From CBDFHC01 sp965247585 (GTDB lineage Bacteria > Chloroflexota > Dehalococcoidia > Lucifugimonadales > GCA-2712585), in NCBI GenBank assembly GCA_965247585.1, contig CBDFHC010000004.1, forward strand, positions 1,054,001 to 1,118,000: a stretch of 64,000 nucleotides of DNA, written 5' to 3'. Under the pieces are notes generated by a model, which had not been told where the DNA came from, ran no database searches, and was given only the letters and a program-made list of their open reading frames with translations. Shown piece by piece: positions 50,740-59,567 of this stretch; the first letter of the stretch is position 1, and the number at the start of each line of letters is the position of its first letter. Made by a program: the position numbers and the translations under genes.

Positions 50740-50970
50740 GTGTCCGCCCCCAGGAGGTCCAAGACCCTCACCTTCTCCCTGCCCCCGGAGATGGAGGCGC
50801 AGGTGCGGCGGGTGATGAAGGAGGATGACCTCTCCGTGAGCGAGTTGCTCCGCCAGGCCATCCGCATCTTCATGGAGGAGCGGGAGTGGCGCAGACGGGA
50901 GCGGCTGGAACGGCTGCGCTCCCCCCGGACAGGACAGAGTGAAACACAAGGAGGAGAGACTGATGAATGA
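50740..50970 (+). CDS. Ribbon-helix-helix (CopG-like) protein
   Basis: A 76-residue protein with KTLTFSLPPEMEAQVRRVMK followed by LSVSELLRQAIRIFM, the strand-helix-helix of CopG/Arc-type repressors, and an Arg/Glu-rich tail. The GTG at 50740 follows AGGAGG by about 12 bases. It overlaps the recombinase start by 8 bases, so it may regulate the recombinase or act as a directionality factor; neither is shown. Confidence 0.75.
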   Translation: MSAPRRSKTLTFSLPPEMEAQVRRVMKEDDLSVSELLRQAIRIFMEEREWRRRERLERLRSPRTGQSETQGGETDE

Positions 50971-52618
50971 CCGACTCGATCCGACGCCAGTGGCCCTCTA
51001 CGCCAGGGTCTCCAGCGACCGCCAGGACGTGGACCTGTCCGTGGCCGCCCAGCTAAGGGCGCTCCGGGACTACGCCGAGAAGAACGACTACCTGGTCGCC
51101 CGCGAGTACGTGGACGAGGCCGAGAGCGGGCGCATCGCAGACCGGCCCCAGTTTCAGAAAATGCTGGACGAGGCCGCCAAGCCGGAGGCCCCCTTCAAGG
51201 AAATCCTCGTCTGGAAGTTCTCACGCTTCACTCGCAAGCGCGAGCACGCCGTCGCCTTCAAGTCCATGCTGAGGCGCAGAGGCGTCCGGGTGGTCTCCAT
51301 CACCGAGCAGGCCGACGACACCCCCACCGGCAAGCTCCTTGAGGCCATCATCGAGAGCGTGGACGAGTTCTACAGCGAGAATCTCGCCCAGGAGGTCACG
51401 CGGGGGATGCGGGAGGCCGCTTCCAGAGGCTTTTGGGTAACCACCTTCGCCCCCTACGGCTACAAGAAGGTCTACGTCCAGGACGGGGTGAAGAAGCGCC
51501 CCAAGCTGGAGCTGAACCCGCCCGCCGACGCCGTGGCCCGCCGCATCTTCGACATGGCCCTCCAGGGCAGCAGCATCCTCGACGTGACCAAGGCCCTCAA
51601 CGCCGAGGGCGTGGCCAGCCCCAGGGGAAAGAAGTGGCTCAAGACCACCGTCCACAACGTGCTGCTCAACGAAGCCTACACGGGCACCCTGGTCTGGGGC
51701 GCCACCGCCAAGGACGGCGCGCCGCCCGTGCGCGTCGAGGACGCACACCCCGCCATCGTCTCCAAGCGGGAGTTCCGGAGCGTCAAGAGGCTGCTGGGGT
51801 CCCGCGCTCCCAAGAGAGTCCATCCCAGGCGCTCCGCCAGCCCCTACCTGCTCAGCGGACTGCTCAGGTGCGAGACCTGCGGCAAGGCCATGACCGCAGC
51901 CGAGGCCAAGAGCGGCAAGTACACCTACTACGTCTGCCACTCCCTCCTCAAGCGGGGCAGCGGCACCTGCAAGACCCCCAGGCTCAACGCCAAGAGCTTC
52001 GAGAAGCTCATCGTCGATGAGATTCGGGCCAACGTCCTCACCGAGTCCAACATCAGAGACCTGGTGAAGCTGCTGGACGAGGAGATGGACGGGGTGGCCG
52101 CCGAGCAGCGTCAGCGGCTGGAGACCATCGAGGAGGAGCTTGAGGACGTGAAGAAGCGGCTGGGCCGCATCTGGCAGGTCATCGAGACCACCGACATCGA
52201 GATGGCCGACGCCTCCGACCGCATCAGGGAGCACCGGGAGCGCAAGGAGAAGCTGGAGGTCGCCGCACAGGAGGCGCGAGGGCTGCTCTCCGAGCGGCGT
52301 CAGTTCCTGGACAGCGCCGACACCATCGCCACCTTCGCCCAGGAGATGAGCGAGTTCCTCAAGACCAGCGAACTGACCGAGACCAGGGCCTTCGTCCATT
52401 CCTTCGTTAAGGAGATAGAGGTCAAGCCCGGCAGCGCCGCCATCGTCTACTCCATACCTACGCCAGAAGACAGCCCTATAGGGGGAGCGGACGCCGCGGA
52501 GGTCGCCCTGAACGGGCGAGTTCGCAGTACAGTACAGTCTGGTGGGCCGGACTGGACGAAATCAAGAACCGAGGCCCCCTCACTGGTCACACCATCCCTT
52601 GGCATGGGTATCGTGTAG
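50963..52618 (+). CDS. Large serine recombinase of the conjugative element
   Basis: A 551-residue large serine recombinase. The catalytic domain has the nucleophile in YARVSSDRQD (S17), ESGRIADRPQF and FSRFTRKREHA. The recombinase domain follows (PYGYKK, LNEAYTGTLVWG), then the zinc ribbon CETCGKAM and CHSLLKRGSGTC, and a coiled coil at about 380-450. This is the layout of integrases that need no host factor. The last 26 codons lie downstream of a tRNA-3'-end-like sequence and overlap the opposite gene. It is about three-quarters identical to that gene's product over the catalytic domain. ATG 50963. Confidence 0.92.
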   Translation: MNDRLDPTPVALYARVSSDRQDVDLSVAAQLRALRDYAEKNDYLVAREYVDEAESGRIADRPQFQKMLDEAAKPEAPFKEILVWKFSRFTRKREHAVAFKSMLRRRGVRVVSITEQADDTPTGKLLEAIIESVDEFYSENLAQEVTRGMREAASRGFWVTTFAPYGYKKVYVQDGVKKRPKLELNPPADAVARRIFDMALQGSSILDVTKALNAEGVASPRGKKWLKTTVHNVLLNEAYTGTLVWGATAKDGAPPVRVEDAHPAIVSKREFRSVKRLLGSRAPKRVHPRRSASPYLLSGLLRCETCGKAMTAAEAKSGKYTYYVCHSLLKRGSGTCKTPRLNAKSFEKLIVDEIRANVLTESNIRDLVKLLDEEMDGVAAEQRQRLETIEEELEDVKKRLGRIWQVIETTDIEMADASDRIREHRERKEKLEVAAQEARGLLSERRQFLDSADTIATFAQEMSEFLKTSELTETRAFVHSFVKEIEVKPGSAAIVYSIPTPEDSPIGGADAAEVALNGRVRSTVQSGGPDWTKSRTEAPSLVTPSLGMGIV

Positions 52619-54105
52619 GTAAGGGTAGCTTCGTCGCCAACGATTTCGATGCCCTTCACGAAGTTTCGAATGAGGGCTTTTCGCTCTAGCATCGTTCCTT
52701 CTTGCAGACACGTGCGGAGGTCCTCGACGTACCCCTTGATCTCCTTGGTGTCTGGCAGATCGACCCTTCTCTGCTCCAGTTGGCTTTCTGCTTCTTCCCT
52801 GGCTGCCGTGAGCTGGTCCTGGCGATGCTTCAGGGCCAAAATGCGGGGCGAGAGGGCCTCCAAAGTCAGATGCTTGGTCTCCAGGGCCTCATAGAGGTTC
52901 CCCAGCCTGCTCTCAACATCTCCAAGCTCGGCCTCGACAGCCCCGAGTCTTCCGTCAAGCTCCCCGGCCATGGCGTCTATCTCTTCGGCGACGATGGTTA
53001 CCAGCTCAGTGATGGTCTCGTCGGTGAGGATGCGCTCTTTAATCTTGTCGATGACGAAGCCCTCCACTTTGGGAGCGTTCAGGTAGCTGGCTTGGCAGGT
53101 TCCTGCCCCTTGCCGGTGAAGGGTGCCGCAGACGTAGTAGCCGTACTGACCGCTCTTGGCTCCCTGGCCGATGTAGGGCTTGCCGCAGGTACCACAGAGC
53201 AGCAACCCACTCAACAGGAACTTGCTCCCCACGCGGGCCGGTCTCTGCACTTTCGGCGCGCGTTCCTTTAGGCCCTGCTGCACGTTCTCGAACAAGTCTC
53301 TTGAGACCAGTGCCTCCCAAGCTCCCTCCACTCGTACAGGGTCGGGCTCCTTGTCACCCTTCGTCGTTCTGCCCCAGACCGAAGTCCCTGTGTAGGCTTC
53401 GTTGGTCAGCAGGTAGTGAAGGCCGGTCTTGTGCCAGCGCCATCCCTTATTGGTGATGCCCCGCTCGTTCAGCTCCTTGCATATCTCCTTCAGGCCGTTA
53501 CCCATGAGAGAACTCTCGAACACCTCCCTCACTATCGGAGCCGTGGCGGGGTCAAGCTTCAACGTAGGACGCTCCTTTGCCCCGTCGGATACTTTGACCC
53601 GCTTGTATCCGAAGGGAGCCTTGGAACCCAGGAAGAAGCCCCGTGACGCGGCCTCCCGCATACCCCGTGTGACCTCCTGGGCAAGATTCTCCGAGTAAAA
53701 TTCGTCCACGCTCTCGATGATGGCTTCCATGAGCTTGCCAGTAGGGGAGTCGTCGGCGTGCTCGGTGATGGAGACTACCCTGACACCCTTCCTACGCAGC
53801 ATGGACTTGAAGGCCACAGCATGCTCCCGCTTGCGGGTGAACCGGGAGAACTTCCACACTAGAATCTCTTGGAAGGGGGCATTGGGCTTGCTCCCCTCCT
53901 CTATCATCATGCGGAACTGGGGCCGGTCGGCGACGCGCCCGCTCTCGGCCTCGTCGACGTATTCTCGTGCAACAATGTAGCCATTGGCCTGGGCGTAGTT
54001 CCTGAGCGCCCGGAGTTGGGCGGCTATCGAGAGGTCCACGTCCTGCCGGTCACTGGACACCCTGGCGTAGAGGGCTGCTGGTGTGAGGGCTTGTTTATGT
54101 TTCAT
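52447..54105 (-). CDS. Large serine recombinase of the second element
   Basis: A 552-residue large serine recombinase from the ATG at 54105 (AGGAGAA upstream). Nucleophile S17 in YARVSSDRQD, recombinase domain with LTNEAYTGTSVWGR, zinc ribbon CGTCGKPY and CGTLHRQGAGTC, then a coiled coil. The catalytic part is nearly the same as the opposite recombinase, while the DNA-binding part diverges, so the two likely use different sites or have evolved apart. Its last 172 bases overlap the 3' end of the other gene in antisense. Confidence 0.92.
   Translation of the reverse strand: MKHKQALTPAALYARVSSDRQDVDLSIAAQLRALRNYAQANGYIVAREYVDEAESGRVADRPQFRMMIEEGSKPNAPFQEILVWKFSRFTRKREHAVAFKSMLRRKGVRVVSITEHADDSPTGKLMEAIIESVDEFYSENLAQEVTRGMREAASRGFFLGSKAPFGYKRVKVSDGAKERPTLKLDPATAPIVREVFESSLMGNGLKEICKELNERGITNKGWRWHKTGLHYLLTNEAYTGTSVWGRTTKGDKEPDPVRVEGAWEALVSRDLFENVQQGLKERAPKVQRPARVGSKFLLSGLLLCGTCGKPYIGQGAKSGQYGYYVCGTLHRQGAGTCQASYLNAPKVEGFVIDKIKERILTDETITELVTIVAEEIDAMAGELDGRLGAVEAELGDVESRLGNLYEALETKHLTLEALSPRILALKHRQDQLTAAREEAESQLEQRRVDLPDTKEIKGYVEDLRTCLQEGTMLERKALIRNFVKGIEIVGDEATLTYTIPMPRDGVTSEGASVLDFVQSGPPDCTVLRTRPFRATSAASAPPIGLSSGVGME
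52535..52557. other. Candidate attachment core resembling a tRNA 3' end
   Basis: On the minus strand 52557-52540 reads GTCCAGTCCGGCCCACCA: a T-stem 3' strand, a seven-base acceptor strand, discriminator A and CCA. The T-loop consensus does not continue upstream, so this is not an intact tRNA. It overlaps an imperfect inverted repeat, CAGTCTGG (52535-52542) / CCGGACTG (52547-52554), with a GG centre, as serine recombinase sites have. Confidence 0.55.
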
Positions 54106-54124
54106 GATTGAGTTCTCCTGATGG

Positions 54125-54520
54125 CTAAGGTTTTTGCAACTCTGGGAAGTAGGTGGCGTAGAAGCCACGATCCCTGGTCAGAAAGGTGTCGGCATTGGCA
54201 AACGCATGGGCACCTATCAGGAAGTCGGAGATGATCCGGCCTCTCGGCCCACCAGCCTGTCGATATTGCAACCACCGGAGTCCAGCTTCATATGCGATAT
54301 CGGTGTCAATGGGCGAAATCGTTGCGTTGATCTCCCGCAGCGCTCCATCCAAAGAGGAGCGGTCACCGAAGGCCGGAACCAGCTCTGCATAGACCACATC
54401 GCAGACGAGGATAGCTCCTCTATCGTAGGCGTGCGTAAGCCACTCCTGCGATTGGGAGTGGTGCGGCGCATCGGATACGAATACGTCCAGCAAGACGTTG
54501 GTGTCGACTGACGTTATCAC
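54125..54520 (-). CDS. vapC: VapC-type PIN toxin
   Basis: A 131-residue PIN-domain ribonuclease toxin. The acidic residues are visible in SVDTNVLLD, YAELV, ISDFLIGAHA and LTRDRGF. Toxins of this family cut tRNA or rRNA. The ATG at 54520 overlaps the stop of the antitoxin gene (ATGA). It sits next to the recombinase gene and would favour retention of the second element. Confidence 0.9.
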   Translation of the reverse strand: MITSVDTNVLLDVFVSDAPHHSQSQEWLTHAYDRGAILVCDVVYAELVPAFGDRSSLDGALREINATISPIDTDIAYEAGLRWLQYRQAGGPRGRIISDFLIGAHAFANADTFLTRDRGFYATYFPELQKP

Positions 54521-54732
54521 CTTCCCCTGATCTCTTCTATGTACTGGTCTACATCGACAGCCCCGTCGAGGATCCCACTGACCCTCTCCACGGGATGCTT
54601 GGATGCTGCCCGCTTCTGGATGAGTAGTCCATCCTCGGTTGGCGTGATCTCCACCTCGACATCTTGATTCATACCAAAGCGATCTCTCAGTCTCTTAGGG
54701 ATGGTGATCTGCCCTCTTTCGGATATTCGCAT
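54517..54732 (-). CDS. vapB: VapB-type antitoxin with AbrB fold
   Basis: A 71-residue protein with the AbrB/SpoVT swapped-hairpin start MRISERGQITIPKRLRDRFG and a C-terminal toxin-binding tail (ILDGAVDVDQYIEEIRGR). It would neutralise the overlapping VapC and repress the shared promoter, which should lie in the AT-rich bases 54733-54780. Confidence 0.88.
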   Translation of the reverse strand: MRISERGQITIPKRLRDRFGMNQDVEVEITPTEDGLLIQKRAASKHPVERVSGILDGAVDVDQYIEEIRGR

Positions 54733-54829
54733 GGCTTACCTCATATGAATTCCATGTTTAGTACATCATACCATATTTGCCATGATTGGGGAAGATGATC
54801 CAGATGACCAACCTGTTTGGTGACTCTCT

Positions 54830-56481
54830 TCACCCTCCCCCAAGAGCATAGGTAGGCTCCCAGCTATCGGGTGTGCGCCAAGCCCGTCCCAAAGGTCCCA
54901 ACTCCTCCAAGGACCTCCTGTGGGATACCCAAAGCGGCACCCTGACCCTGGCGTGCTCCATCTCCTTCCTGGCCACCCGCAGGAAGTGGGTCTCTGCCAA
55001 GTCGTCGTGGAAGACCACGAGGACGATGGGCTGCGTGCCGTGGTCGTCGGTGGGCCGGTGTGACGAGTAGTAACGAAGATAGGGAGCTAGCCGTGCCGCC
55101 ATGGTAGTGGGCCTCACCGCCCGGCGCTCCCACTCCAGGAAGAAGGGCCACGTATAGTCGCCCTTGCGCAGGATTCCGAATGCGTCGGGGTGAATGGAAC
55201 GCAGATTGTCACCATACCTGAAGTACCTGGCTGCCCGTCCAGGGGGGTCCAGCTGCGCGACCTCCCAGCCTTGGGATCTGGCTTGCTCGGCCAGGTCGCC
55301 ACGAACCCGTGCACGGCGTCGGTGTGATCGATGTTCCTGAGGAGCTGGCGGCTTCGCCTTCCCGAAACCCTGCGCCAGTCCGTGGGAGACTGTGAGTCGA
55401 GGCCCGTAGTACTCCAGCGCTTCCTGGCCGCTCCCACGGCGGCGCGGTCCCTGCGGGCCAGGAGGTCGATGGCGCTATCGGTCAAGGCAAGGCGGCGTCC
55501 CTCGGCAAAGGGTCTCCGTACTAGCCCAGCCCTTTCCAAGGGAACCACGACCTGGGACAGCCGAGCTTTAGAGAAGCCCAGCAACTGACACAGATCTACC
55601 GAAGTGATCCAGGGCCAGTCGGAGAGGATGTCCAAGGTGCGTTTCTCGGCAGGCTTTAGCAGGGCGGGCAGCAGGTGGTCGGAGACAGCTCCCCCTTGGC
55701 CATCCAGGGCGATGTCCTGGGGAATGGTAACCCGCGAGAGCTCAGAGTCCGCTGGAAACGTGCCGCCTTGACTCATGCGTGACAGGATGTAGCGGAGGTC
55801 GAGGGAGGCGGCGATGGACGGGGGATGCCATACGGGATCGTCGCAACCGGCCAGGGCCGCATCCTCCTCTTGGGCTAGAAAGGCCGCCGTGGGGAGTCCG
55901 GCAAGCAACCTCCGGGCGTGGTGAAGACGCGCAGCGTCGGGAGCCAATAGAAGGACGGCCCCGGGCAAAGGCCCCTCCCGCAGCCTCCAGAGCCGCTTGG
56001 CGAAGGCCGTCCTGTCGGCGGTGGCTCCCTGCCTCACGATGCCAATAGTCCGTCCACCAGGCAGTGATAGGGCGGCATCCAGCGGCCCTGTCCGATACCA
56101 TCTAAAGGCTATGTCACCTTCCTCGTCAGCGGTTGTCGCTGCCAGCCGGTAGATCACCGCTACCGCGTCCAGCCTTTCCAGCAGGATGCGCCGCCACTGG
56201 GCGGAGACGGGATAGACGTGAAGCAACCGGTCCAGGCTCATACCATCCGCCGATGCCAGGTGCCGAAGCCCTGCTGCGGTAACGTAGAATCGCTGCGTCG
56301 TCCTCAGTAGGTCTGTAGCATGGGGAAGGGAAGCTGCCAACCGCCGACGCTCCAGGTCGGCTACGGCGTTGTAGGTGGTGCGGTCAGCCCTGCTGGACAG
56401 GGCCGCCAACTCCAGACGGTCAAGAAAGGGCATGGAGGCCAGGCACCGCAGGGTGTCCAAATAGGAATCCTTTCCTGTCAT
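54830..56481 (-). pseudogene. Replication-relaxation family protein, copy 2, frameshifted
   Basis: The paralogue of the gene at 44887-46524, with the same two winged-helix modules (LDRLELAALSSRADRTTYNA; WITSVDLCQLLGFSKARLSQ) and C-terminus (RYYSSHRPTDDHG). After VHGFVAT the frame is lost: ACCTGG at about 55294 should read ACCCTGG, giving LAEQARSQGW, and the correct frame then runs to 54830. One missing C explains everything. The ATG at 56481 overlaps the coupling-protein stop. Broken as written, or a sequencing error. Confidence 0.8.
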
Positions 56482-59090
56482 TGCCCTTCCTCGACACCAG
56501 GAGAGACGTCCTCTTCGGTGGCCTCCGCTTCCTGTCCAACATCATCCTTGGGCTTACGGGTGCGCTGCCTGCGCCGCTTGGCTGGTTTTGGGGCAGCGCC
56601 ATTACTGGACTTCGGGGCTTCACCTTTCTCAAGGGCCTCTATGCCCGCTCTGTACTTCTCCACCAACACCTCCGACTCCGCCTCTTTGGTGGCGGTCTCC
56701 TTCACTGGGGTGGTGTAGGAAGATGCGGCCGCTCGAATGCGGACGGCGATCTCGGGTTCACCCTCATCGGGCTTGCGCACCTTCATTGAGAATGCCGGCA
56801 TCCGCTCCTCCCCCACGGTGCCTCGGACGTAGCACTGGTGCACCGGCAGGGAGGTGATGTCATCCTCGGAGACCCGGTCCTTGCCCAGCTCCCAAACCAG
56901 GGTTCGAGCGTCGGCTCCGGCCACCTGGAAGACGGCCAGGCAGCCGATGTTGGCCAGCAGGGTGTCCTGCATGGTGCGGGAGAGGTCGGAGAGCTTGGCC
57001 AGGCTCTGGGTTGCCAGGATGAATGAAGCCCCGAACTTCCCCAGCTCGGAGAGCATGGTCTCGTAGTCCACCCCCGGCATGGACTGCATCTCATCCACCA
57101 CTACCAGCACACCTCTCCTTTGACCTATAGGCACGCTCCCCTGCTCCCGTATCACGCCGTCCACCAGGTTCAGGATGGAAGCTCCCACCAGCGCCGATAC
57201 GTCCCTGCCAGCCGTCCCCTGGGAGGTGGAGACCAGGAGCACGCCACCATCTTGGATCACTCGGCGCATGTCGATGGTGGAGCGGGACTGGCCCAGGATG
57301 GCCCTGGCCTTCCGTGATGAGGCGTAGTAGGACAACCGGGTCTGTACGGGGGCCAGGGCATCGGCCTTGTACTGGCGGTGCCAGCTACGGAAGTCCCGGC
57401 CCCACCACTCCAGCAGGTAGGGGTCGCTGACCTTGGCCAAGACCCGGCTTCTGAACTTGTCGTCCGAAAGCAGTTTCAGCCCGTCCAGGATAGTGTACTG
57501 CTCGTAGGCGTCGGTTGAAGGGTGCTCGTTGGCCTCGTGAAGGCTCTTCACCGTTTGCTCCAGGATGGACTGCATCCTGGGTCCCCACTGCTCCCACAAC
57601 CCCTTGGCTATCCGCACCACCGAGTCGGCGGTGCGGTCCCTGTCGGAGAAGACCCTGGTGTCCAGGAGGTTGATGCCGGGAGCGTTCCGGTCGTCTGCCA
57701 GGTCTATGAGGCGTACTCGGTCCACCAGGGATTCTGGCACCTGGTTGAGCAGCCCTTCAACGAGGTCCGCATGGGGATCGATGACCACGATGGCGTCGGA
57801 GTCCTTCCCCTCGGCCTTCTGCTGGAGCTTGTGGGAGACGATGTGGTGCATGAGGGTGGACTTGCCCATGCGGGTCCTTGCCACGTAGAGGTGGTGGCGG
57901 CGCAGCAGGTCGTCGGGAAAGCGGATGTCCCTTTGGGCCGTCCCTGCGGTGGAGTGGCCTATGAGGGCTCCCTCCCTCACTCCCCCGGAGGAAGGCAGGA
58001 GCACCTTGGCCCCCGAGCGCGCCACAAGGGGGGTGTCGTCCCTGGCCCCGAGCGGGTGCCATAGAGAGGCCACCTCCCTCACGCCCAATATGGTTCTCGA
58101 CCCGAAGATCCCTGGGCCGGGGATGTGAAAGGAAGCAGTGGGAACCACCTGCCTGATCTTGCTCACCTTGAAGTGGGCTCCTGCGAGGTTGTCGTAGTGG
58201 CGGTAGGCTGCCGCCACCGACTCCAGGAGCGCCTTGGCCCGCTCCTTTCCATCACTCTTGGGGAGGATGGCAGTGACCTGGAGGAGGGAGTCGAAGGCCA
58301 GGCTGGAGACCTTCTCCTTGACCAGTATGGGGTCGTAGACGCGGGAACGCCGCTTCTTCCAACGCCACCATCCCCAGCCCGCCGCCACGGTCCCGGCGAC
58401 TACTCCGATGCCCAAGAGTATCGTCTTCCACAGCTCCCCGCCCTGCATCCAGAAGTAGCCCTGCAAGGACCCCAGGGCTATCAAACCCAGGACGGCCATC
58501 AGTGCGCCGTCGGTCTGCAGAGGCTTGGTCTGGTAGGTGTAGGAGGCGTCCCTTCGCTCGGTCACCGGCTTCGGCAGAGCCTTGTCCAGGTAGGGCTGAG
58601 ACCAGTCTGGTCCCAGGGAGGACAGCACCAGTCTGGCCACCATGCGCTCTCCAGGGCGCAGCGACGCCATCGTCCCCAGGAGGGCGAGGATGGGGTCTGA
58701 GCCGGGGTCCAAAAGGTCGTCGTCCCGGAAGGTCCTCAGGGGAACATAGGGAGGGCCTTGCACCCTCAGGCTCATTCCCCAGGCCTCATCATCCTCTTCC
58801 AGACGCAGGGGCTCCTCCTCTGGGGGCACCTCGGCGATGCGGGCCTGGGGGTAGTGAATCGATATCTGATTCTGGACCACCTCCTTGTCCCGGCACCGGG
58901 CCATCAGGGTCACGCCGTCCATGTCCCCCGCCAGCTCCAGGGAGAAGGGCTCGGGAATGGCGATGGACCTGAGGAAGTTCTCCACCCCCAACAGGGTGCG
59001 CTCTCCGGTCCTCGGCGACGTCACCGACAGAAGCACAGGGGCCTTGCGTGTAGATCGGTTGGATAGCCAACTAATGGGATTCAGTTTCAC
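56478..59090 (-). CDS. Coupling-protein-like ATPase, copy 2
   Basis: An intact 870-residue paralogue of the ATPase at 42278-44890, the same length and clearly similar throughout (VARTRMGKSTLMHHIV; DAIVVIDPHADL; VVDEMQSMPGVDYE). It keeps the two membrane spans (LMAVLGLIALGSLQGYFW and TILLGIGVVAGTVAAGWGW). The C-terminal tail differs and is Lys/Arg-rich. ATG 59090. The element it belongs to has no channel genes, so this coupling protein would have to dock on a channel supplied in trans, for example the neighbour's. Confidence 0.85.
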   Translation of the reverse strand: MKLNPISWLSNRSTRKAPVLLSVTSPRTGERTLLGVENFLRSIAIPEPFSLELAGDMDGVTLMARCRDKEVVQNQISIHYPQARIAEVPPEEEPLRLEEDDEAWGMSLRVQGPPYVPLRTFRDDDLLDPGSDPILALLGTMASLRPGERMVARLVLSSLGPDWSQPYLDKALPKPVTERRDASYTYQTKPLQTDGALMAVLGLIALGSLQGYFWMQGGELWKTILLGIGVVAGTVAAGWGWWRWKKRRSRVYDPILVKEKVSSLAFDSLLQVTAILPKSDGKERAKALLESVAAAYRHYDNLAGAHFKVSKIRQVVPTASFHIPGPGIFGSRTILGVREVASLWHPLGARDDTPLVARSGAKVLLPSSGGVREGALIGHSTAGTAQRDIRFPDDLLRRHHLYVARTRMGKSTLMHHIVSHKLQQKAEGKDSDAIVVIDPHADLVEGLLNQVPESLVDRVRLIDLADDRNAPGINLLDTRVFSDRDRTADSVVRIAKGLWEQWGPRMQSILEQTVKSLHEANEHPSTDAYEQYTILDGLKLLSDDKFRSRVLAKVSDPYLLEWWGRDFRSWHRQYKADALAPVQTRLSYYASSRKARAILGQSRSTIDMRRVIQDGGVLLVSTSQGTAGRDVSALVGASILNLVDGVIREQGSVPIGQRRGVLVVVDEMQSMPGVDYETMLSELGKFGASFILATQSLAKLSDLSRTMQDTLLANIGCLAVFQVAGADARTLVWELGKDRVSEDDITSLPVHQCYVRGTVGEERMPAFSMKVRKPDEGEPEIAVRIRAAASSYTTPVKETATKEAESEVLVEKYRAGIEALEKGEAPKSSNGAAPKPAKRRRQRTRKPKDDVGQEAEATEEDVSPGVEEGQ

Positions 59091-59203
59091 AGTGAGTCCT
59101 CCTCGTATCTCGATTCTGTTAGCGGGTACTCGTTCTCATGATTTCGCTGTGTTGGTCGGCCAGTCGATGGCAGGACCATGTCGTCACCTCCTGGACATGT
59201 GAG

Positions 59204-59221
59204 AGAACATGTGTTCTTATA
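59204..59221 (-). promoter_or_regulatory. Inverted repeat at the coupling-gene promoter
   Basis: AGAACA-TG-TGTTCT (59204-59217) overlaps a -10-like TATAAG (minus strand, 59221-59216) facing the coupling gene. It is placed to block transcription. Confidence 0.45.
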
Positions 59222-59316
59222 GACTAGTGTGAGCCCTTCAACCGCCAGATGCAAGGGTCATTAGGCATTAGAGACCCTGTTGAGGTCAGGGGGCTGTACA
59301 GAGATATGAGTTTTGT

Positions 59317-59327
59317 TGCAAGTTGCA
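59317..59327. promoter_or_regulatory. Palindromic operator candidate, site 1
   Basis: Perfect palindrome TGCAA-G-TTGCA in the control region between the coupling gene and the HTH/coiled-coil gene; a related half-site TTTGCAAGCA lies at 59394-59403. Confidence 0.55.
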
Positions 59328-59465
59328 CGTCGAGTCGTGAATGAGGCCATTTCAGAAGGAATTCAGCCCCTACAGGATGATGGCAGCGTCATGTTTGCAA
59401 GCACTTTGGGTTATTTTGGGTTAAGGGGGCGTTGCATGGAGAATGTGTAAAACTCAGGTCTTTTT

Positions 59466-59476
59466 TGCAAGTTGCA
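59466..59476. promoter_or_regulatory. Palindromic operator candidate, site 2
   Basis: Second exact copy of TGCAA-G-TTGCA, 149 bases from the first and about 90 bases before the HTH/coiled-coil gene. Both copies are preceded by a run of T. Confidence 0.55.
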
Positions 59477-59567
59477 TGCGGGAAGAGGTGGGGGTCGTTG
59501 AACGGTGGCTCCGGCGGAAGGCATCGATTGCATCGGGGCTGCCCAAATGGAATCGGGAGAGTCAATC

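Larger units (their letters stand above)
59091..59567. other. Control region of the second element
   Basis: About 480 bases without a gene between two divergent genes, holding the inverted repeat and the two palindromes listed separately. Likely promoter and operator region, possibly also an origin of transfer. Confidence 0.5.

Noticed and set aside
52540..52557. Intact tRNA gene
   Set aside because: Only the 3' end matches; no T-loop consensus, anticodon arm or D arm can be built upstream.
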